Source of the DNA: Comamonas phosphati
GTDB lineage: Bacteria; Pseudomonadota; Gammaproteobacteria; Burkholderiales; Burkholderiaceae_C
Assembly: GCF_014637085.1 (NCBI RefSeq)
Contig: NZ_BMEU01000003.1
Span: 62,001 to 126,000, forward strand
Direction of reading: 5' to 3'
Length of the DNA: 64,000 nucleotides
In this document: positions 16,059-25,420 of the stretch, in pieces
Numbering within the stretch: the first letter of the stretch is position 1
How the letters are laid out: every line of letters begins with the position of its first letter
Position numbers and translations under genes: made by a program
The notes under the pieces: generated by a model
What the model was told of the DNA's origin: nothing
The model's database searches: none
The model's input: only the letters and a program-made list of their open reading frames with translations

Positions 16059-18119
16059 ATGGCCAACACTCAACAAATGGCGAATGCAATCCGCGCACTC
16101 GCAATGGACGCCGTTCAACAAGCCAATTCCGGTCACCCTGGTGCGCCCATGGGCATGGCCGACATGGCCGTTGCGTTGTGGAGTCGCCACCTTCAGCACA
16201 ACCCCGTGAACCCCCACTGGGCCAACCGCGACCGCTTCATCCTCAGCAATGGCCACGGCTCCATGCTGATCTATGCGCTGCTGCATCTCACGGGCTACGA
16301 CCTGCCTCTGCAAGAGCTGAAGAACTTCCGCCAGCTGCACAGCAAGACCGCCGGCCACCCTGAAGCGGGCATCACGCCCGGCGTGGAAACCACCACCGGC
16401 CCCCTGGGCCAGGGCCTCACCAATGCCGTGGGCTTTGCGCTGGCCGAGAAGCTGCTGGCGGCCGAGTTCAACCAGACGGACGGCAAGGTTCAGCACGAGA
16501 TCGTCGACCACCACACCTACGTGTTCCTCGGCGACGGCTGCCTGATGGAAGGCGTCTCGCACGAAGCCGCGGCCCTGGCCGGCGCCTGGAAGCTCAACAA
16601 GCTGATCGCCCTGTACGACGACAACGGCATCTCCATCGACGGCAAGGTCACCCCCTGGTTCATCGACAACACGCCCGAGCGCTTCGAAGCCTACGGCTGG
16701 AACGTGATCCGCGCCGTGGACGGCCACAACGTGGACGCCCTGGACAAGGCCATTGCCGCCGCCAAGAAGAGCGCCGACAAGCCCACGCTGATCTGCTGCA
16801 AGACCCATATCGGCAAGGGCTCGCCCAACCGCCAGGACACGGCCAAGGCCCACGGCGAACCCCTGGGCGCCGAGGAAATCGCGCTGACCCGCGCCGCCCT
16901 GGGCTGGACCCACGGCCCCTTCGAGATCCCCGCCGACGTCTACACCGACTGGGATGCCAAGGGCCAGGGCGCCAAGGCGGAAGCCGCCTGGAACGACAAG
17001 TTCGCCGCCTACGAGAAGGCCCATCCCCAACTGGCCGCCGAATTCAAGCGCCGCATGGCCGGCGACCTGCCCGCCAACTTCGGCGAGATCGCTGCCAAGA
17101 TCGCATCCGACGCGCACGACCAGGCCGCCACCGTGGCCAGCCGCAAGGCCAGCCAGCTGGCCCTGGAAGGCCTGACCGCAGCCCTGCCCGAGCTGCTGGG
17201 CGGCTCCGCCGACCTGACCGGCTCCAACCTGACCAACACGAAATGGACGCCGGCTTTCCGCGTGGATGACAAGGGTGCCGTGGTCAAGACCGAAGACGGC
17301 CAGATCGGCCGCCACATCAACTACGGCGTGCGCGAGTTCGGCATGGCCGCCATCATGAACGGCGTGGCGCTGCACGGCGGCTACATCCCCTACGGCGGCA
17401 CCTTCCTGACCTTCTCCGACTACAGCCGCAATGCCATCCGCATGGCCGCGCTGATGAAGCAGCGCGTGATCCATGTCTTCACGCACGACTCCATCGGCCT
17501 GGGCGAGGACGGCCCCACCCACCAGTCCATCGAGCACGCGGCCAGCCTGCGCCTGATCCCCGGCCTGGATGTGTGGCGCCCCGCCGACACGACGGAAACC
17601 GCCGTGGCCTGGACCGTGGCCCTGAGCCAGAAGAACAAGCCCACGGCCCTGCTGCTGTCGCGCCAGAACCTGGCCTACTCGCCCAAGAGCGAGGAAGCGC
17701 TGGACGACATCGCCTGCGGTGCCTACGTGCTGTCCGAGCCCAAGGATGTGGGCCTGAAGGGCAAGAAGGCCCAGGCCGTGATCATCGCCACCGGCTCCGA
17801 AGTGCAGCTGGCCCTGGCCGCGCAAAAGCTGCTGGCGCAGCGGCAGATCGCCGTGCGCGTGGTCTCCATGCCCAGCACCACGACCTTCGACAAACAGGAC
17901 GTGAAGTACAAGAAGTCCGTGCTGCCCGCCGGCCTGCCGCGCGTGGCCGTGGAGATGGGCGTGACCGACTTCTGGTGGAAGTACGGCTGCGCCGCCGTGG
18001 TCGGCATCGACTCCTACGGCGAATCGGCTCCGGCGCCCGTGCTGTTCAAGCACTTCGGCTTCACCGCGGAGAACGTGGCCGACACCGTACAAGTGGCCCT
18101 GCAGAACGCCGGCAAGTAG
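16059..18119 (+). CDS. tkt: transketolase
   Basis: Thiamine-diphosphate enzyme of the pentose phosphate pathway that moves two-carbon units between sugar phosphates. The 686 residues match. The N-terminal TPP domain begins [45 protein letters not shown] contains the metal/TPP motif ending in [11 protein letters not shown]. The pyrimidine domain has [11 protein letters not shown] with the catalytic Glu and [18 protein letters not shown]-terminal domain ([14 protein letters not shown]) completes it. It is followed by a small terminator and then gapA, an arrangement typical of Burkholderiales. The start ATG at 16059 begins [12 protein letters not shown], as in homologues. Confidence 0.96.
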   Translation: MANTQQMANAIRALAMDAVQQANSGHPGAPMGMADMAVALWSRHLQHNPVNPHWANRDRFILSNGHGSMLIYALLHLTGYDLPLQELKNFRQLHSKTAGHPEAGITPGVETTTGPLGQGLTNAVGFALAEKLLAAEFNQTDGKVQHEIVDHHTYVFLGDGCLMEGVSHEAAALAGAWKLNKLIALYDDNGISIDGKVTPWFIDNTPERFEAYGWNVIRAVDGHNVDALDKAIAAAKKSADKPTLICCKTHIGKGSPNRQDTAKAHGEPLGAEEIALTRAALGWTHGPFEIPADVYTDWDAKGQGAKAEAAWNDKFAAYEKAHPQLAAEFKRRMAGDLPANFGEIAAKIASDAHDQAATVASRKASQLALEGLTAALPELLGGSADLTGSNLTNTKWTPAFRVDDKGAVVKTEDGQIGRHINYGVREFGMAAIMNGVALHGGYIPYGGTFLTFSDYSRNAIRMAALMKQRVIHVFTHDSIGLGEDGPTHQSIEHAASLRLIPGLDVWRPADTTETAVAWTVALSQKNKPTALLLSRQNLAYSPKSEEALDDIACGAYVLSEPKDVGLKGKKAQAVIIATGSEVQLALAAQKLLAQRQIAVRVVSMPSTTTFDKQDVKYKKSVLPAGLPRVAVEMGVTDFWWKYGCAAVVGIDSYGESAPAPVLFKHFGFTAENVADTVQVALQNAGK

Positions 18120-19214
<1,095 letters not shown>

Positions 19215-19256
19215 GCCTTCACGGCCTGCAGCCAGACACAGGGCTGCAGCGACCAG

Positions 19257-19293
19257 AACAAAAGCCAGCATGGGACGCCTGCTGGCTTTTGTT
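19257..19293 (+). terminator. strong terminator after gapA
   Basis: A perfect 14-bp stem, AACAAAAGCCAGCA (19257-19270) with TGCTGGCTTTTGTT (19280-19293) and a 9-nt loop, runs into a TTTT tract. Classic intrinsic terminator. Confidence 0.9.
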
Positions 19294-19355
19294 TTGGCGT
19301 CTGGCGCGCCAACCGGCGTAGAGTGGCGGCATTCTTTGTCGAGGAGCTTTTGCAG

Positions 19356-19757
19356 ATGACCCATAGCGCCCGTGCCCAGAGCGGCAACACCCCGTACCGC
19401 GTCACGCTGACCGATCCGCAAGGCCACACCTGGTATGCCGACGAGCCCCGGGACAAGGGCGGCGCGGACTCCGCGCCCGGCCCCCTGCAGATCGTCCTCT
19501 CGGCACTGGCCGCCTGCACCACGGTCACGCTGCAGATGTATGCGGCGCGCAAGCAGTGGCCGCTGACCGGCTTGCAGGTCGACGTGCAGCTCAACCCCGA
19601 CGGAGCGCCGGCAGCCGGCAACCAGATCACCCGGCACATCACCCTGCACGGTGAGCTCGACGACGAGCAGCGCCAGCGCCTGCTGCAGGTCGCCCAGGCC
19701 TGCCCGGTACACAAGCTGCTCGAAGGGCCGGTGCAGATCCCCACCACGCTGGACTGA
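19356..19757 (+). CDS. OsmC-family peroxide-reducing protein
   Basis: Small thiol peroxidase-like protein of 133 residues in the OsmC/Ohr/YhfA family, reducing organic or inorganic peroxides in the cytoplasm. Both conserved cysteines are visible, in ALAACTTVTLQMYA and in ACPVHKLLEG. The start ATG at 19356 has GAGGAG about 9 nt upstream; the in-frame 19323 start is less likely. The ACT...RKQWPL segment resembles the YhfA/OsmC-like subgroup more than Ohr. It is monocistronic between gapA and a bidirectional terminator. Confidence 0.85.
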   Translation: MTHSARAQSGNTPYRVTLTDPQGHTWYADEPRDKGGADSAPGPLQIVLSALAACTTVTLQMYAARKQWPLTGLQVDVQLNPDGAPAAGNQITRHITLHGELDDEQRQRLLQVAQACPVHKLLEGPVQIPTTLD

Positions 19758-19769
19758 GCGACGCCAATG

Positions 19770-19798
19770 GAAAACGCCCTGCGATGCAGGGCGTTTTC
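19770..19798. terminator. bidirectional terminator
   Basis: A perfect 13-bp stem, GAAAACGCCCTGC (19770-19782) with GCAGGGCGTTTTC (19786-19798) and a 3-nt apex, has A-run and T-run on either side. It serves the OsmC gene (plus) and the convergent 93-residue gene (minus). Confidence 0.9.
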
Positions 19799-19814
19799 AC
19801 TGGGCAAGTAGCGC

Positions 19815-20096
19815 TCAGGCCGTGACGTCGAGCGCGCCGACCTCCACGTAGTGCTCGAACTCGCGCTTGGCCAGGTACACGGTTTCGGGCTGCTGGTCCT
19901 CGGGGCTCACCCAGGACAGCACATAGCTGGCAATGGCGGTATCGACTTTCATGTCGGTGCCCACGGGAATGCTCTCCAGGGGGCCGTCGCCCGCACGGTG
20001 CTGTACCTCGCCCACCACACGTGCCTGGAAATGCACAGGGTACTTCTGAACTTCCACTGCAGACAGCTGGTTGCCTGGGTTGTTCTGTTCGCTCAT
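19815..20096 (-). CDS. conserved hypothetical protein, 93 residues
   Basis: Not recognised. The start ATG at 20096 has an excellent ribosome site (AGGAGGAT, 7 nt away), so the gene is real; the longer frame to 20138 has no support. It is a small, acidic, soluble protein without signal peptide or TM segment, rich in Val/Glu, with a central TDMKVDTAIASYVLSWVS segment and an LAKREFEHYVEVGALDV tail. It is convergent with the OsmC gene and divergent from a pirin gene, but no function follows from that. Confidence 0.7.
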   Translation of the reverse strand: MSEQNNPGNQLSAVEVQKYPVHFQARVVGEVQHRAGDGPLESIPVGTDMKVDTAIASYVLSWVSPEDQQPETVYLAKREFEHYVEVGALDVTA

Positions 20097-20370
20097 GGTT
20101 GATCCTCCTGCATTGCTGCGTTGATGCGCGCTGCGCATTTTGCGATGGCCTTGCCCTCGCTTTCGAAGTTACCCGGCACCGGGAGAAGCCGCTGTCAGCC
20201 GATAGGCGATATGGCCGGGCGGTTTGTAACCGCCTGCAAGACATGGCGGCTACCCTGGCGTCCGGAGATCGGCTCTCTGCCCCGATTCGGGCATGCCGGC
20301 GCATTTTGCCGGCTGTTTGCCGCAAATGGCGATTGCTTGCACACTGATATCTTCAACCGTCAGGATTCGT

Positions 20371-21339
20371 ATGACTACAGATTCCACCGCCACGAACACC
20401 GGCGCCAGCTCCCTGGTGCGCCTGCCCACCCGCATTGCCGACGTGGGCGGCATTCCCATCCATCGCGCCATCCCGCAGCGCGCGCTGCGCAAGGTCGGCG
20501 CCTGGTGCTTTCTCGACCACGCCGGGCCGGCCGAGCCGCCGCCGCCGGGCATGCAGGTCGGGCCGCATCCGCACATCGGCCTGCAGACCTTCACCTGGAT
20601 GATCCATGGCGAAGTGCTGCACCGCGACAGCCTGGGCAGCGAGCAAATCATCCGTCCCGGCCAGGTCAATCTCATGACGGCCGGCCGCGGCATCGCGCAT
20701 TCCGAGGAAAGCCAGACCGTCCACGTTCATGCCGCCCAGCTGTGGATTGCGCTGCCGGACAGCCACCGCCACATCGCGCCGCGCTTCCAGCACTACCCCG
20801 ATCTGCCCCGGACCCGGGTGGGCGACTTCGACGTCACCGTGCTGGCCGGCGAGGCCCTGGGCCACACCTCGCCCGCGCAGGTGCATTCGCCGCTGATGGG
20901 CGTGGACCTGCATGCACTCCCCAACAGTTCCAGCAACGCCAGCCCCGCGCGGGCCCGCATGCCGCTGCGCCGGGATTTCGAGCATGCCGTCATGAGCCTG
21001 TCGGGCCATGTGGAAGTCGAGGGCCAGCACCTGCCCGAGCAGGAGCTGATCTACCTGCCCGCAGGCGCCGCGGCCGTGAACCTGCAATGCGCGCCCGACA
21101 GCCGCCTGCTCATCATCGGCGGCGAGCCCATGGACGAAGCCATCCTGCTGTGGTGGAACTTCGTGGCCCGCACCACGGAGGAGATGCAGCAGGCCCGCGA
21201 CCAATGGGAGGCGGAAGCCGCCAGCGCCGCGCCCACCATCGACGGCCAGCCCCGACGCTTCGGCGCGCCCGTGGCCTCGCCGCTGGCCGCCTTGCATGCG
21301 CCCTCGCTGGAAGGCGTGGCGCTGCGCGCTTCGCGATAA
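20371..21339 (+). CDS. pirin-family protein (intact metal site)
   Basis: Bicupin protein of 322 residues; bacterial pirins are quercetinase-like dioxygenases or redox-linked regulators. The N-terminal cupin keeps the iron ligands: HPHIGLQTFTWM provides the HxH pair and the segment around AHSEES the third His and Glu. The C-terminal domain ends with VALRASR. The start ATG at 20371 begins MTTDSTATN; the frame opens 26 codons earlier without similarity. It is the only one of three pirin genes in this window with an undamaged HPH motif. It is followed by two hairpin terminators and convergent with hpf. Confidence 0.85.
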   Translation: MTTDSTATNTGASSLVRLPTRIADVGGIPIHRAIPQRALRKVGAWCFLDHAGPAEPPPPGMQVGPHPHIGLQTFTWMIHGEVLHRDSLGSEQIIRPGQVNLMTAGRGIAHSEESQTVHVHAAQLWIALPDSHRHIAPRFQHYPDLPRTRVGDFDVTVLAGEALGHTSPAQVHSPLMGVDLHALPNSSSNASPARARMPLRRDFEHAVMSLSGHVEVEGQHLPEQELIYLPAGAAAVNLQCAPDSRLLIIGGEPMDEAILLWWNFVARTTEEMQQARDQWEAEAASAAPTIDGQPRRFGAPVASPLAALHAPSLEGVALRASR

Positions 21340-21342
21340 GCC

Positions 21343-21446
21343 GGGGCGGCCCGGCAACAAAAAATGGCCCCCACGCTCTCTCACTCCGTGTAGTCGCTGC
21401 CCCCTGGGGGGCGCTTTTTGTCTTGGGGCGGCCCGGCAACAAAAAA
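21343..21446. repeat. 22-nt direct repeat ending in A-tracts
   Basis: A 22-nt unit (GGGGCGGCCCGGCAACAAAA plus AA) occurs at 21343-21364 and again at 21425-21446, 82 nt apart, in the pirin/hpf convergent intergenic region. A GCCCCC/GGGGGC hairpin followed by TTTTT (about 21398-21420) lies between the copies and probably ends the pirin transcript. Confidence 0.6.
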
Positions 21447-21469
21447 AGGCATGTTCAAACATGCCTTTT
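21444..21469. terminator. bidirectional terminator between pirin and hpf
   Basis: AAAAGGCATGTT (21444-21455) pairs with AACATGCCTTTT (21458-21469); the tip opens to a small loop. A-tract and GTTTT flank it, so it can act in both directions. A GCAGCTATCAAA-type repeat follows at 21471-21510. Confidence 0.8.
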
Positions 21470-21530
21470 GTTTTGATAGCTGCCGATGCTTGCCTAGCAA
21501 GGGCCGGCAGCCGGAATATTGTTTGAGCGC

Positions 21531-21908
21531 TCAGGCCGCTGCCACGCCCTCGGCCGTGGGGTCGTCGACACCGCGCACGCTTTCGCGGCCATTCTTGTCC
21601 TTGAGCTTGCCCAGATCGGTTTCCACCGCGCGTCGCAGCTTTTCGATGGCGGCGCTGAACGCCTCCTTGACCTTCTCGGCTTCGGCGTTGACTGCAATCG
21701 GCGGACGGCCCGTGGCCCGGGTTTCCAGCACGCACCGCTTGCCGGGACCGCCGGTGGTCTTGAGCGCATCGACTCCCGTGAGGAACACTTCCACACGCAC
21801 CACATACTCCTTCAGGCGGGCCATCTTGGCATTGATCTCCTCCTGCGCCCACTGGGCCAGAGATTCGCCACCCTGGATGGAATCGTCGGCATGAACCTGT
21901 ACTTGCAT
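21531..21908 (-). CDS. hpf: ribosome hibernation-promoting factor, HPF/YfiA family (short form)
   Basis: Binds the 30S decoding centre in stationary phase and promotes inactive ribosome formation. It has 125 residues, starting at MQVQVHADD, with a nearly perfect AGGAGG ribosome site; the longer frame (to 22091) has no similarity. It shows the alpha/beta fold pattern of the family, with a basic middle part (RCVLETRATGRPPIAV) and a helical AEKVKEAFSAAIEKLRRAVETD. It lacks the C-terminal dimerisation domain of long HPF. It is placed away from rpoN, unlike the gammaproteobacterial locus. Confidence 0.85.
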   Translation of the reverse strand: MQVQVHADDSIQGGESLAQWAQEEINAKMARLKEYVVRVEVFLTGVDALKTTGGPGKRCVLETRATGRPPIAVNAEAEKVKEAFSAAIEKLRRAVETDLGKLKDKNGRESVRGVDDPTAEGVAAA

Positions 21909-22322
21909 GCAAATCCTCCTAATCACCAAATGCCGCAGTCGCTGCGGCGAGAGTTGTCGGAGCCGCCTCAAGGGCCGGCGAAACCATGGTAACGCCGGCA
22001 CCCGGGTCTGCCCAACAAGCCCTGTTATGCCACCATGGGCATTGGCCCATTGTGACGCGCTCTCCCGGGGCCGGAAACCGCTGCCGTGCAAATCCCGCGT
22101 AAACCCTGACGCAGCTCAAGATCCGGCTCCTGCAGCGCGCGGCCCGGCCAATCCGGCAACCGTGCCCGCACATCTGATTGCATCGGATGCGCCACAGTTG
22201 CGGCCTGGCGTCGCAGAGATCGCCCGCAGGCCTAAGAACGTGTTTACGATCTCTACGCAGCCGCGTTGGAGATCGTAAACACGTTCCAACATGGACCGAG
22301 TCTTGCCAAAGGAGCCCGTCCC
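21909..22322. other. divergent intergenic region between hpf and the amidotransferase gene
   Basis: No supported gene in these 414 nt. It should hold the hpf promoter (minus) and the promoter of the gene at 22323 (plus). Its striking element is the 18-bp perfect inverted repeat at 22236-22286, described separately. Confidence 0.5.
22236..22286. promoter_or_regulatory. 18-bp perfect inverted repeat upstream of the amidotransferase gene
   Basis: The arms are GAACGTGTTTACGATCTC (22236-22253) and GAGATCGTAAACACGTTC (22269-22286), with a 15-nt spacer. The arms are AT-richer than the surroundings. No T-run follows, so it is not a standard terminator. It ends about 36 nt before the ATG at 22323 and could be an operator or an mRNA hairpin. 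Confidence 0.6.
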
Positions 22323-23204
22323 ATGAGTCTGCCCGCCTCGCGCCGCCTGAAGATCGGTCTGTCGGCCTGCTTCTCCTACGCCGACCCGCAACGTCCGCTG
22401 TTCACCGGCAAGACCTTGCAATACGTGGAACAGTCGGTGCTGCACTGGGTGATGTCGGGGGGAGCCATGGTGGTCATGGTGCCCTGCCCCACGGGCGAGA
22501 CGGCACGCGGCGACGTGACGCTGGCCCACTACGCGGACTGGCTGGATGGCGTGGTCATGCACGGCGGCTCGGACGTGTGGCCCGGCCATTACGGCGAGGA
22601 GCCGCTGCGCCCCGAGTGGAAGGGCGACAAGGTGCGCGACCTGTACGACATGGCCGTGGTCGAGGCATTCTCCCAGGCCGGCAAGCCCATCTTCGGCATC
22701 TGCCGCGGCCTGCAGATCATCAACGTGGCCTTTGGCGGCACGCTCTACCAGGACATCCAGACCCAGCTGCCTGGCGCGCAGCAGCACCGCAATGCCACCG
22801 AGTACGACCGCCACTACCACGACATCGCCATCGAGCCCGGCAGCCGCCTGGCCACGCTCTACGGCGGGCTGCAGAGCGCGCGCGTCAACAGCATCCATCA
22901 CCAGGGCATCAAGGAGGTGGCGCCCGAGTTCAACATCGAGGCCTGGAGCATTCCCGACCACATTCCCGAAGCCATCTACCGCAACCCCTTCTCGCTCAAG
23001 AGCTATATAGCTGCCACGCAGTGGCACCCGGAATTTCAGTTCACCCACCCCAACATCAGCACGCTGGACGACAGCGTGCTGCTGCACGACTTCCTGGGCG
23101 CCTGCGCCCGCGCCCGCGTGAAACCTGGCCTGAGCCACAGTCCCTTCCAGATCCGCGACCGCGCCGCGCGCCTGCTGCGCCGGGCCCTGCTGCACCGGCG
23201 TTGA
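22323..23204 (+). CDS. gamma-glutamyl-gamma-aminobutyrate hydrolase-type class I amidotransferase
   Basis: Glutamine-amidotransferase-like hydrolase of 293 residues, peptidase C26 family (PuuD-like), which cleaves gamma-glutamyl amides such as gamma-glutamyl-GABA in polyamine breakdown. The nucleophile elbow is FGICRGLQIINV (Cys), and the catalytic His-Glu pair is in QWHPEF. HGGSDVWPGHYGE is the family's substrate loop. The start ATG at 22323 has AAAGGAG at good spacing. No other puu genes are nearby, so the exact substrate is uncertain. The C-terminal 40 residues are basic and may be a lineage-specific extension. Confidence 0.82.
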   Translation: MSLPASRRLKIGLSACFSYADPQRPLFTGKTLQYVEQSVLHWVMSGGAMVVMVPCPTGETARGDVTLAHYADWLDGVVMHGGSDVWPGHYGEEPLRPEWKGDKVRDLYDMAVVEAFSQAGKPIFGICRGLQIINVAFGGTLYQDIQTQLPGAQQHRNATEYDRHYHDIAIEPGSRLATLYGGLQSARVNSIHHQGIKEVAPEFNIEAWSIPDHIPEAIYRNPFSLKSYIAATQWHPEFQFTHPNISTLDDSVLLHDFLGACARARVKPGLSHSPFQIRDRAARLLRRALLHRR

Positions 23205-23282
23205 GCCGCCCGCACGGGAGGTTTCAATGCGCATTGGCCGCGCAGATTTCGCCATATTTTTGTCACAATCTGCACAAATCGG

Positions 23283-23315
23283 CCCCGATTCCTCAAATTC
23301 CGGGGTTTTTTCCTA
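23283..23315 (+). terminator. probable terminator after the amidotransferase gene
   Basis: CCCCG (23283-23287) pairs with CGGGG (23301-23305), with partial AT pairing inside, followed by TTTTTT. It is modest in stem length but well placed, about 80 nt after the stop and before the porin gene. Confidence 0.5.
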
Positions 23316-23356
23316 GAATGGCGGCCCATCAGCCCTCACACCGCCCCTAGGAAAAA

Positions 23357-24712
23357 ATGCGCCGCCACCTGCTGCCTTTGCTGGCATCGACCATGCTTGC
23401 CTGCTCGGGCACAGCCGTCCGCGCCCAAGCCACCACGGATGCCGCCGACCAGGGGCGCCTGCATATGACGCCATCCCCCGACGTGGAAGCGCATCTGCAG
23501 GCCACCTATATCTGGCAGCGCAAGCCGGCCTTCAGCGCTCCCTACACCGGGGACAACAGCCTGAAGACCGAACGGGAGAAGTCCTATACCTTCTCCAGCA
23601 CGCTCTTCCTGGGCCTGCGGGCGGCGCCGGGGCTGGAGTTCTACGTCAACCCCGAGGTGATCCAGGGCGTGCCGCTGTCGCACCTGGCCGGATTCGGCAG
23701 CCCGACCAACGGCGAGATCCAGAAGGCGGCGGGCCCCCACCCCAAGGGCTATTTCCCGCGCGCCTTCATGCGCAAGACCTGGAACCTGGAGGGCGAGCAG
23801 GAGACCGTGGAGTCGGCGCCGAACCAGATGGCCGGCACGCGCAGCAAGAACCGGGTGGTGCTGAGCGCGGGCAAGATGTCGGTGGTCGATGTCTTCGACG
23901 CCAACCCCTACAGCCACGATGCGCGCAGCCAGTTCATGACCTGGTCTTCGCTGGCCCACGGCTCATACGACTACGTGGCCGACGCACAGGGCTATACCTG
24001 GGGCGCGGCGCTGGAATACTTCCATGACGACTGGGAATTGCGCATCGGCCGCTTCATCGGCCCGCGCGAGTCCAACGGCCAGCCGCTGAACTACCGCATC
24101 ATGAAGTTCCACGGCGACCAGGTGGAAACCGTGCACAACCACGAATGGGGCGGCAAGCCCGGCGCCGTGCGCGTGCTGCTGTGGCGCAACCGCGAAGACA
24201 TGGGCAGCTTCCAGGACGCCATCAACTACGCGCAGGCCAATGGCGGCACCCCCGCTGTGGCGAACGTGCGCAAGCCCCAGACCAAATGGGGCTACGGCCT
24301 GCATCTGGACCAGGCGCTGACGGAGAACATCGGCGCCTTTGCGCGCTACAGCTGGAACGACGGCAAGACCGAAACCTATTCCTTCGAGGAAGTGGACCGC
24401 AGCGCCCAGCTGGGCGTGTCCATCAAGGGCGCAGCCTGGGGCCGTGCCGGCGACACGCTGGGCCTGCTGGCCATACGCAACACGCTGTCGCCCACGCACC
24501 GCCAATACCTGGCCCAAGGCGGCCTGGGAGCCTTCATCGGCGACGGACAGCTGAATTACAAGTCAGAGTGGGTGCACGAGATCTATTACAACCTGCGGCT
24601 GTCCAAGGGGCTGTGGCTGGGGTTGGACGTCCAGCAGGTCCGCAACCCAGCCTACAACGCAGACCGCGGGCCGGTGCGCGTGTATGCGCTACGCCTGCAC
24701 GCGGAATATTGA
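23357..24712 (+). CDS. OprB-like carbohydrate-selective outer-membrane porin
   Basis: Outer-membrane beta-barrel protein of 451 residues. A signal peptide (MRRHLLPLLAST, cleavage after VRA or nearby) is followed by alternating amphipathic strands with GLEFYVNPE, GKMSVVDVFDANPYSHDARSQFMTW and DDWELRIGRF. The final residue is aromatic (LHAEY), as required for barrel insertion. The GKMSVVDVFD...SQFM segment is typical of OprB/carbohydrate porins. It is not beside a sugar ABC transporter here, so the solute is open. A complex nested palindrome follows its 3' end (24722-24825). Confidence 0.75.
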   Translation: MRRHLLPLLASTMLACSGTAVRAQATTDAADQGRLHMTPSPDVEAHLQATYIWQRKPAFSAPYTGDNSLKTEREKSYTFSSTLFLGLRAAPGLEFYVNPEVIQGVPLSHLAGFGSPTNGEIQKAAGPHPKGYFPRAFMRKTWNLEGEQETVESAPNQMAGTRSKNRVVLSAGKMSVVDVFDANPYSHDARSQFMTWSSLAHGSYDYVADAQGYTWGAALEYFHDDWELRIGRFIGPRESNGQPLNYRIMKFHGDQVETVHNHEWGGKPGAVRVLLWRNREDMGSFQDAINYAQANGGTPAVANVRKPQTKWGYGLHLDQALTENIGAFARYSWNDGKTETYSFEEVDRSAQLGVSIKGAAWGRAGDTLGLLAIRNTLSPTHRQYLAQGGLGAFIGDGQLNYKSEWVHEIYYNLRLSKGLWLGLDVQQVRNPAYNADRGPVRVYALRLHAEY

Positions 24713-24721
24713 GAGCCGCCA

Positions 24722-24825
24722 ACACAACCCTTGATACTTCGTTGCGAAGCCTTGCCGTACTAGTTGTACTGCCTGCGGCTTCGCGCCTCGTCTCAACCGC
24801 AAATCTTCGATTTGCTGGGTTGTGT
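24722..24825. repeat. nested-palindrome intergenic element
   Basis: The outer arms ACACAACCC (24722-24730) and GGGTTGTGT (24817-24825) enclose GCGAAGCC/GGCTTCGC (24744-24751 and 24777-24784), an inner GTAC...GTAC (24757-24769), and a small hairpin GCAAATC/GATTTGC (24799-24815). It fills the space between the convergent porin and slyD genes. It is probably a structured repeat that also separates the transcripts. Confidence 0.6.
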
Positions 24826-24856
24826 CAACGGCTCCACGCACCCGCTCCCTGCGCCA

Positions 24857-25342
24857 TCAATGGTGGTGGCCGTGGCCTCCGTGTACGTGGCGGTGCCCGA
24901 TTTCCTCGGACGTGGCCGCGCGCACCTCATTGACCACGCAGCTGAAGCGCAGCGCCATGCCGGCCAGCGGATGGTTGCCGTCCAGCAGCACCACGGGGCC
25001 CTTGATCTTCACCACGTTGTAGATCTGGGGCTGCCCCTGGTCGTTGGTGCCGCGCAGCTGGCCGCCCACCTTCACGCCCGGGGGGAACTCGCCCTTGGGA
25101 ATGGTGCGCTGCAGGCTTTCGTCACGCTCGCCGAAGGCGTCTGCCACGGCCAGGTCCACGGTGACGGTATCGCCTTTTTGCTTGCCGTCCAGGGCCGCTT
25201 CCACCTTGGCAAAGATGTTGTCGTAGCCGCCGTGCAGATAGGCCACGTCGCCCGTGTCGAGCAGCTTGACGGCAATACCGCCCTGGAGCAGCTCGTGAAT
25301 CTTGTAGTTGATGGTGACGGCGGCGTCTTTGGTGATGTTCAT
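24857..25342 (-). CDS. slyD: FKBP-type peptidyl-prolyl isomerase SlyD
   Basis: Cytoplasmic prolyl isomerase, chaperone and nickel carrier. The 161 residues start at MNITKDAAVTINYKIH. They include the FKBP core, the insert-in-flap region with VKVGGQLRGTNDQGQPQ, the diagnostic VVLLDGNHPLAGMALRF segment, and a histidine-rich metal-binding tail (GHRHVHGGHGHHH). The ATG at 25342 is preferred over the in-frame one 6 codons upstream. No hydrogenase genes are nearby. It is convergent with the porin gene. Confidence 0.92.
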   Translation of the reverse strand: MNITKDAAVTINYKIHELLQGGIAVKLLDTGDVAYLHGGYDNIFAKVEAALDGKQKGDTVTVDLAVADAFGERDESLQRTIPKGEFPPGVKVGGQLRGTNDQGQPQIYNVVKIKGPVVLLDGNHPLAGMALRFSCVVNEVRAATSEEIGHRHVHGGHGHHH

Positions 25343-25420
25343 GGCTTTGTGTCCGGTCAAAACAAAGCCGCCACGGCCCGCAAGCGAGTCGTGGCGGTCA
25401 GGCCGATATTGTGTCAGCGA

